Below are positions 5,671 through 8,769 of a stretch of 8,769 bases of DNA, one piece after another; the stretch's first letter is position 1, and each line of letters starts with the position of its first letter. The position numbers were made by a program, and so were the translations under genes. This DNA comes from Archaeoglobaceae archaeon (GTDB lineage Archaea > Halobacteriota > Archaeoglobi > Archaeoglobales > Archaeoglobaceae): assembly GCA_027016055.1 (NCBI GenBank), contig JALWBF010000113.1, positions 1 to 8,769 of the forward strand, in the 5' to 3' direction. The notes below the pieces were generated by a model. It had not been told where the DNA came from. It did no database searches and was given only the letters and a program-made list of their open reading frames with translations.

Positions 5671-6291
5671 ATGGGGATCTTAGATAATAAAAAGAGGGCA
5701 AGGATTTTTTACAAATACTTCTCGAAGGTATACGACTTTGTCAATCCGTTCTTCTATTCCGAGGAGATGCGTAAAACCGTTGTCGATATGGCTGAATTAA
5801 AGCCGGGAGATTTCGTTTTGGAAGTCGGTTGCGGAACCGGATTTACAACGTATGAGATCGTTAGAAGGGTTGGGGAAGAGAACGTCGTGGCTGTCGATCT
5901 AACGCCTGAACAGATGAGAAAGGCTGTTAGGAGATTTCCTTCAGCTAAATTCGTTAGAGGGGATGCAGAAAGTTTGCCTTTTAAGGACAACACTTTCGAC
6001 GCATCTATTTCTGCCGGAAGTATAGAATACTGGCCCCATCCCGCTTTGGGAATTCAGGAGATGGCGAGGGTAACGAAGCCCGGTGGAAGAGTTGTGGTTT
6101 TGGCTCCGAGAAAGCCCGACAATCCTATCGTTAGAAAGTTTGCGGAGTTTATAATGCTGTTCCCTTCAACACAGCAGTGCGTGGCTTGGTTTTTGAAGGC
6201 TGGACTTGAAGATATCAGATACGTTGAAATGGGACCATACTTCTTCTGGAGCAAGCTTGTGGTGATAATATCCGGAAGGGTGCCGGAGTAG
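5671..6291 (+). CDS. SAM-dependent quinone methyltransferase, VTE3 (MPBQ/MSBQ)-like
   Basis: A 206-residue class I methyltransferase. Motif I is LEVGCGTGFTT (50-60), the acidic ribose-binding residue is Asp76 in VVAVDLTPEQ, and GDAESLPF (98-105) is motif II-like. SAGSIEYWPHPALGIQEMARV (114-134), MLFPSTQQ and WFLKAGLEDI match plant VTE3, the plastid 2-methyl-6-phytyl-benzoquinol methyltransferase, better than typical UbiE. Plant VTE3 has been reported to be unlike the cyanobacterial enzyme and closer to archaeal proteins. In a menaquinone-using archaeon a role in menaquinone-type methylation is likely, but substrate is inferred. It is probably translationally coupled to rps6e. The first ATG right after the S6e stop is the only sensible start. 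Its 3' end is adjacent to, and may slightly overlap, an antisense guide RNA. Confidence 0.85.
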   Translation: MGILDNKKRARIFYKYFSKVYDFVNPFFYSEEMRKTVVDMAELKPGDFVLEVGCGTGFTTYEIVRRVGEENVVAVDLTPEQMRKAVRRFPSAKFVRGDAESLPFKDNTFDASISAGSIEYWPHPALGIQEMARVTKPGGRVVVLAPRKPDNPIVRKFAEFIMLFPSTQQCVAWFLKAGLEDIRYVEMGPYFFWSKLVVIISGRVPE

Positions 6292-6344
6292 CTCAGTGGA
6301 GGACCGATCTCATCACAAATCAGTCCGGGGCATTTCATCATAGC
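6290..6344 (-). ncRNA. C/D box guide sRNA (archaeal 2'-O-methylation guide)
   Basis: The minus strand carries all four boxes in order with archaeal spacing: box C ATGATGA (6341-6335), an 11-base guide AATGCCCCGGA (6334-6324), box D' CTGA (6323-6320), a three-base spacer, box C' GTGATGA (6316-6310), a 13-base guide GATCGGTCCTCCA (6309-6297), and box D CTGA (6296-6293). Total length is about 55 bases. By the D+5 rule the target Gs would be the fifth base of UCCGGGGCAUU and of UGGAGGACCGAUC. I could not place these targets safely; the second recalls a conserved 23S rRNA stretch. A minus-strand TATA box (6374-6367) is at the correct distance. Both C/D and C'/D' kink-turns are intact, so it should bind L7Ae, Nop5 and fibrillarin. 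Confidence 0.85.
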
Positions 6345-6375
6345 CATATACATGATACCGCATCCGATTAATATG
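6344..6375. promoter_or_regulatory. Interlocked divergent promoters of the C/D sRNA (minus) and PhzF gene (plus)
   Basis: The plus-strand TATA box CATATACAT (6345-6353) lies about 25 bases before the PhzF ATG at 6373, so PhzF is probably leaderless. The minus-strand TATA box ATATTAAT (6374-6367) lies about 26 bases before the predicted sRNA start at about 6344. Each TATA box therefore covers the other transcript's start site. Confidence 0.55.
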
Positions 6376-7161
6376 AGGTTCTATAAGGTTGATGTATTCA
6401 CGGAGAAGCCTTTGAAGGGAAATCCAGCTGCGGTCGTTTTGGATATGCCCGAAGATGAGATTATGCAGAGCTTAGCCTTCGAGCTGAATGTTTCGGAGAC
6501 TGTTTTTGTTAAAAAGCATGGTGATAAAATTAGTTTGAGGTTCTTCACTCCTTACACCGAAGTCGATCTCTGCGGTCATGCTACCATCGGTGCTTTCTAC
6601 GTATTAAAGCTTAAGGGCTTGATGGATGGAAAATATAAGGCGATTACGAAGGCTGGGGAAGTTGAAGTTAAAGTTGATGATCTGATCTGGCTTAAGGTTG
6701 TTGAGCCGAAGATAGTTAAGCTTAAGCTGGACGGACTTGAGAACGTTGTAGGTGTAAAAATTCTTGATTCGGTTGTGGTTAACGTCGGAATCCCCATCGG
6801 TTTGGCGGAAGTAGAAGATTTCGAAATTTTGATGAAATTGAAGCCGGACTTAAGGCTTTCGGAATTCTGCAGAGATAACGACATTGTCGGCGTCCACTTT
6901 TACACGTTCGATTCGAAACTCGACGCATGCACGAGGTTCTTCGCTCCGGCAGTAGGTATTCCCGAAGATCCCGTTACTGGAACCGCAAATTCCGCTTTAG
7001 CTTATTATTTAAACTCGAGCGGTAAAATCGTAAAGGACTATTACAGATTTGAGCAGGGTCACGCTTTAAATAGGGAAGGCGTAGCACATGTAAAATTCGA
7101 CGATGGAGTTTGGGTTGGCGGAAAGGCTGTTTGCATAGCTGAGGGTGAAATTGAGATTTAG
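6373..7161 (+). CDS. PhzF-family isomerase/epimerase
   Basis: A 262-residue protein of the PhzF family, related in fold to diaminopimelate epimerase. The N-terminal RFYKVDVFTEKPLKGNPAAVVL (2-23) is diagnostic, ELNVSETVFV carries the catalytic Glu42, FFTPYTEVDLCGHATIGAFYVL (58-78) is the glycine-histidine signature, and FFAPAVGIPEDPVTGTANSALAYYL is the second-half repeat of that motif. The family catalyses proton shifts on small substrates; in phenazine makers it acts on dihydro-hydroxyanthranilate, but no phenazine genes are here, so the substrate is unknown. I chose the ATG at 6373 over 6352 because the family starts at this point and the longer form would include the TATA box. The gene ends convergently with the nitrilase-family gene, overlapping by four bases. 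Confidence 0.88.
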   Translation: MRFYKVDVFTEKPLKGNPAAVVLDMPEDEIMQSLAFELNVSETVFVKKHGDKISLRFFTPYTEVDLCGHATIGAFYVLKLKGLMDGKYKAITKAGEVEVKVDDLIWLKVVEPKIVKLKLDGLENVVGVKILDSVVVNVGIPIGLAEVEDFEILMKLKPDLRLSEFCRDNDIVGVHFYTFDSKLDACTRFFAPAVGIPEDPVTGTANSALAYYLNSSGKIVKDYYRFEQGHALNREGVAHVKFDDGVWVGGKAVCIAEGEIEI

Positions 7162-7862
7162 TAAAAAGGATATCTCATCTTTACTTCATCAACAAAATTT
7201 AGATCTATTTTTGCTGAGACTACTGTTTCTTCCTCACACCCCGCTTCGGCTAAAATTCGACCGAGAGGATCGATTATCATGGAACATCCACCACAAAAGC
7301 CGTTAACACAGTTCGCACCAATCACATACACCTGATTTTCGATAGCTCTTGCTCTAAGCAAAATCTTCCAGTGTTCTATTCTATCTTTCGGGAATACGGC
7401 TGGAACTGTTATGATCTTCGCTCCAAGCTTTGTAAGCTTTCTTGCTATTTCCGGAAATCTAATTTCGTAGCAGATTATAACGCCTAAATCGCCGATCGGA
7501 GTCTTCACGACATCTACTCTGTTACCAGCTTTAAATGTCTCGACTTCGTGTGTGAGCGGGAACAGCTTGGTCTTTCTGTGCTTTCCGATTACTTTACCCT
7601 TACAGATTACAAAAGCGGTGTTGTAGAGATCGTTACCATCAACCTCAGCCGCTCCAGCGACTATTACAGCATTAGAATATTCAGAAGCTTTTAGAATCGG
7701 CGTTATATCGCTTTTTCTATAGTTTTCCGGATAGTATCCGGTGTTAAACAACTCCGGAAAGACAATAAGATCCGCATTAAACGATTGAATTATTTTAACA
7801 GCTTTTTTGACGTTATCTTCGATATTCCTCGAAGATCTAAGCTGGACGGCTGAGACTATCAT
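7158..7862 (-). CDS. Carbon-nitrogen hydrolase (nitrilase superfamily amidase)
   Basis: A 234-residue cytosolic hydrolase of the nitrilase superfamily, whose members cleave or form amide-type carbon-nitrogen bonds. The Glu-Lys-Cys triad is complete: Glu37 in LIVFPELFNTGYY, Lys97 in GKHRKTKLFP, and Cys131 in LGVIICYEIRFPE. VYVIGANCVNGFCGGCSMIIDPLGRIL is the expected later segment; it is cysteine-rich here. It is slightly shorter than the usual 260 or so residues. The general form resembles the NIT/omega-amidase and predicted amidohydrolase branches, but substrate cannot be told. The start MIVSAVQLRSS fits the family. It follows the LeuC-type gene on the same strand after 54 bases, but AT-rich DNA with a TATA-like box lies between, so it may be transcribed separately. 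Confidence 0.88.
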   Translation of the reverse strand: MIVSAVQLRSSRNIEDNVKKAVKIIQSFNADLIVFPELFNTGYYPENYRKSDITPILKASEYSNAVIVAGAAEVDGNDLYNTAFVICKGKVIGKHRKTKLFPLTHEVETFKAGNRVDVVKTPIGDLGVIICYEIRFPEIARKLTKLGAKIITVPAVFPKDRIEHWKILLRARAIENQVYVIGANCVNGFCGGCSMIIDPLGRILAEAGCEEETVVSAKIDLNFVDEVKMRYPFY

Positions 7863-7916
7863 TTCTAAAGTCGGTATTTTTTGTATGAATTATAATTAAG
7901 ATTAATTATTATTATT
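7863..7916 (-). promoter_or_regulatory. AT-rich promoter/terminator spacer before the nitrilase-family gene
   Basis: On the minus strand, TTATAATT (about 7897-7890) lies about 30 bases before the ATG at 7862, giving a leaderless or very short-leader message. The preceding run of A and T after the LeuC-type stop could also serve as that gene's terminator. No ribosome binding site is visible. Confidence 0.4.
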
Positions 7917-8769
7917 TTAAATTTTTCTTGGATCCGTAATGACGCCGTAAATGGCTGAAGCCGCCGCAGTAGCTGGGGAACAAAGATAAATCTTTCCTTC
8001 CGGACTTCCCTGCCTTCCTATGAAGTTTCTGTTTGAAGTGGAAAGGCTCACTTCTCCGCTCGCTATCAGTCCGAAGCTCCCCCCCATGCACGGCCCGCAA
8101 CATGGATGCTCGACGATAGCGCCTGCTTCGATAAATACATCTATCAATCCATCCTTCAGAGCCTTGAGGTATTCCGAACGGGAGGCGGGAATTACTATCA
8201 GCCTAACGCCCCTTGCAACCCTTTCGCCCTTTAAAATCTCGGCTGCAATCTTGAGGTCTTCGTATCTCCCGTTCGTGCAGGAACCTATGAAAACCTGATC
8301 CACCTTCGTTCCTTCAACTTCCTCAACGCTTACGACGTTATCAACCCTGTGAGGCTTGGCAACCTGAGGTGGCATATCGGTAACGTCCAACTCAATTATC
8401 TTGCTGTATTTCGCATCCTCATCGCTCCTAAGATTTTCAGCTAACTCCTTATCGAATTCTATTCCGACATCCTTAAGGTAATCGAAAGTAATTCTGTCAG
8501 GTTCGATTATGCCGGTCTTACCTCCCATCTCTATAGCCATGTTGCAAATCGTAAAACGCTGACCCATACTCATATTTCTGATAACTTCCCCACCAAACTC
8601 GCAGGCTTTGTAATTCGCTCCATCCGCTCCTATCATTCCGATGAGCTTCAGTATTATGTCCTTTCCGTAGACGTGCTTTCCAAGCCTACCTTCAATCTCG
8701 AACCTGATTGTTTCCGGAACTTTGAACCAGAGCCTTCCCAAAGCCAAGACCGCTCCCATGTCCGTCGAA
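7917..8769 (-). CDS. leuC: 3-isopropylmalate dehydratase / homoaconitase-type large subunit, 5' part outside window
   Basis: The visible 283 C-terminal residues belong to the aconitase-superfamily large subunit (LeuC/HacA, full length about 420) that, with a small LeuD-type subunit, isomerises isopropylmalate or a homologue using a 4Fe-4S cluster. The fragment begins [35 protein letters not shown], which follows the first cluster cysteine in the family. The other cluster ligands are seen in FIGSCTNGR and [18 protein letters not shown] and the closing [28 protein letters not shown] are also typical. The frame is open through the window edge, so the ATG at 8759 is internal, not the start. Sequence alone does not separate isopropylmalate from homoaconitate or citramalate-pathway substrates. 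No leuD follows it downstream. Confidence 0.93.
   Translation of the reverse strand, partial: STDMGAVLALGRLWFKVPETIRFEIEGRLGKHVYGKDIILKLIGMIGADGANYKACEFGGEVIRNMSMGQRFTICNMAIEMGGKTGIIEPDRITFDYLKDVGIEFDKELAENLRSDEDAKYSKIIELDVTDMPPQVAKPHRVDNVVSVEEVEGTKVDQVFIGSCTNGRYEDLKIAAEILKGERVARGVRLIVIPASRSEYLKALKDGLIDVFIEAGAIVEHPCCGPCMGGSFGLIASGEVSLSTSNRNFIGRQGSPEGKIYLCSPATAAASAIYGVITDPRKI

Noticed and set aside
6282..6299. A stretch reading GCCGGAGTAGCTCAGTGG, like the 5' half of a tRNA (acceptor, TA, D stem)
   Set aside because: No D-stem partner, anticodon arm, T arm or matching CTCCGGC acceptor strand follows. The GCTCAG part is explained as the complement of box D and the end of the C/D sRNA, and the first bases are coding.
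6352..6372. Upstream start for the PhzF gene adding seven residues
   Set aside because: It begins inside the TATA box of the gene, and the family normally starts at the MRFYKVDVF segment.
6672..6690. TGATGATCTGA in PhzF as a possible second C/D guide
   Set aside because: Box C and CTGA almost touch, leaving no guide, and the stretch is coding; no C' or second D box is nearby.
7912..8103. 63-codon minus frame overlapping the LeuC-type gene
   Set aside because: It is a shadow frame of a gene with intact aconitase-family motifs.

Overview
The window looks like a chromosomal segment from a thermophilic euryarchaeon, most likely a member of the Archaeoglobales (Archaeoglobus, Ferroglobus or Geoglobus type). 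This is inferred from gene content and signals; no database search was possible. The archaeal evidence is ribosomal protein S6e, TATA boxes about 26 bases before starts, several apparently leaderless genes, GGTGAT-type ribosome binding sites, an archaeal C/D box sRNA, an archaeal homocysteine-synthesis protein (DUF39) and a VTE3-like quinone methyltransferase.

Layout. Bases 1-1413 are all on the minus strand: the front of a DUF39 / aspartate-semialdehyde sulfurtransferase gene (cut by the window start), a 64-residue DUF5371-like protein, and tRNA-Ala(CGC). Bases 1414-1937 hold no intact gene. They contain several strong GC-rich hairpins, a possible promoter, and a broken zinc-ribbon-like reading frame that may be the tail of a TnpB-type transposon gene. 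Bases 1938-3020 are carA (minus), without carB beside it.

Bases 3196-4421 are a winged-helix regulator with a very clear promoter and two palindromes, then aroE with its own leaderless promoter. aroE converges on a KaiC/RAD55-like gene whose P-loop is degenerate. Divergent from that gene runs an rps6e-methyltransferase pair separated by one base. Antisense to the space after the methyltransferase is a complete C/D box guide RNA (about 6290-6344). Its promoter interlocks with that of the next gene, a PhzF-family isomerase. PhzF converges on a nitrilase-superfamily gene, and the window ends inside a LeuC/HacA-type dehydratase (minus, 5' end outside).

Themes. Most genes are housekeeping: amino acid synthesis (DUF39, carA, aroE, leuC), translation (tRNA-Ala, S6e, the guide RNA) and probably quinone methylation. 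The less ordinary parts are the guide RNA, the structured 1414-1937 interval, the pseudo-P-loop KaiC-like protein, and two convergent gene pairs that each overlap by exactly four bases at their stop codons.
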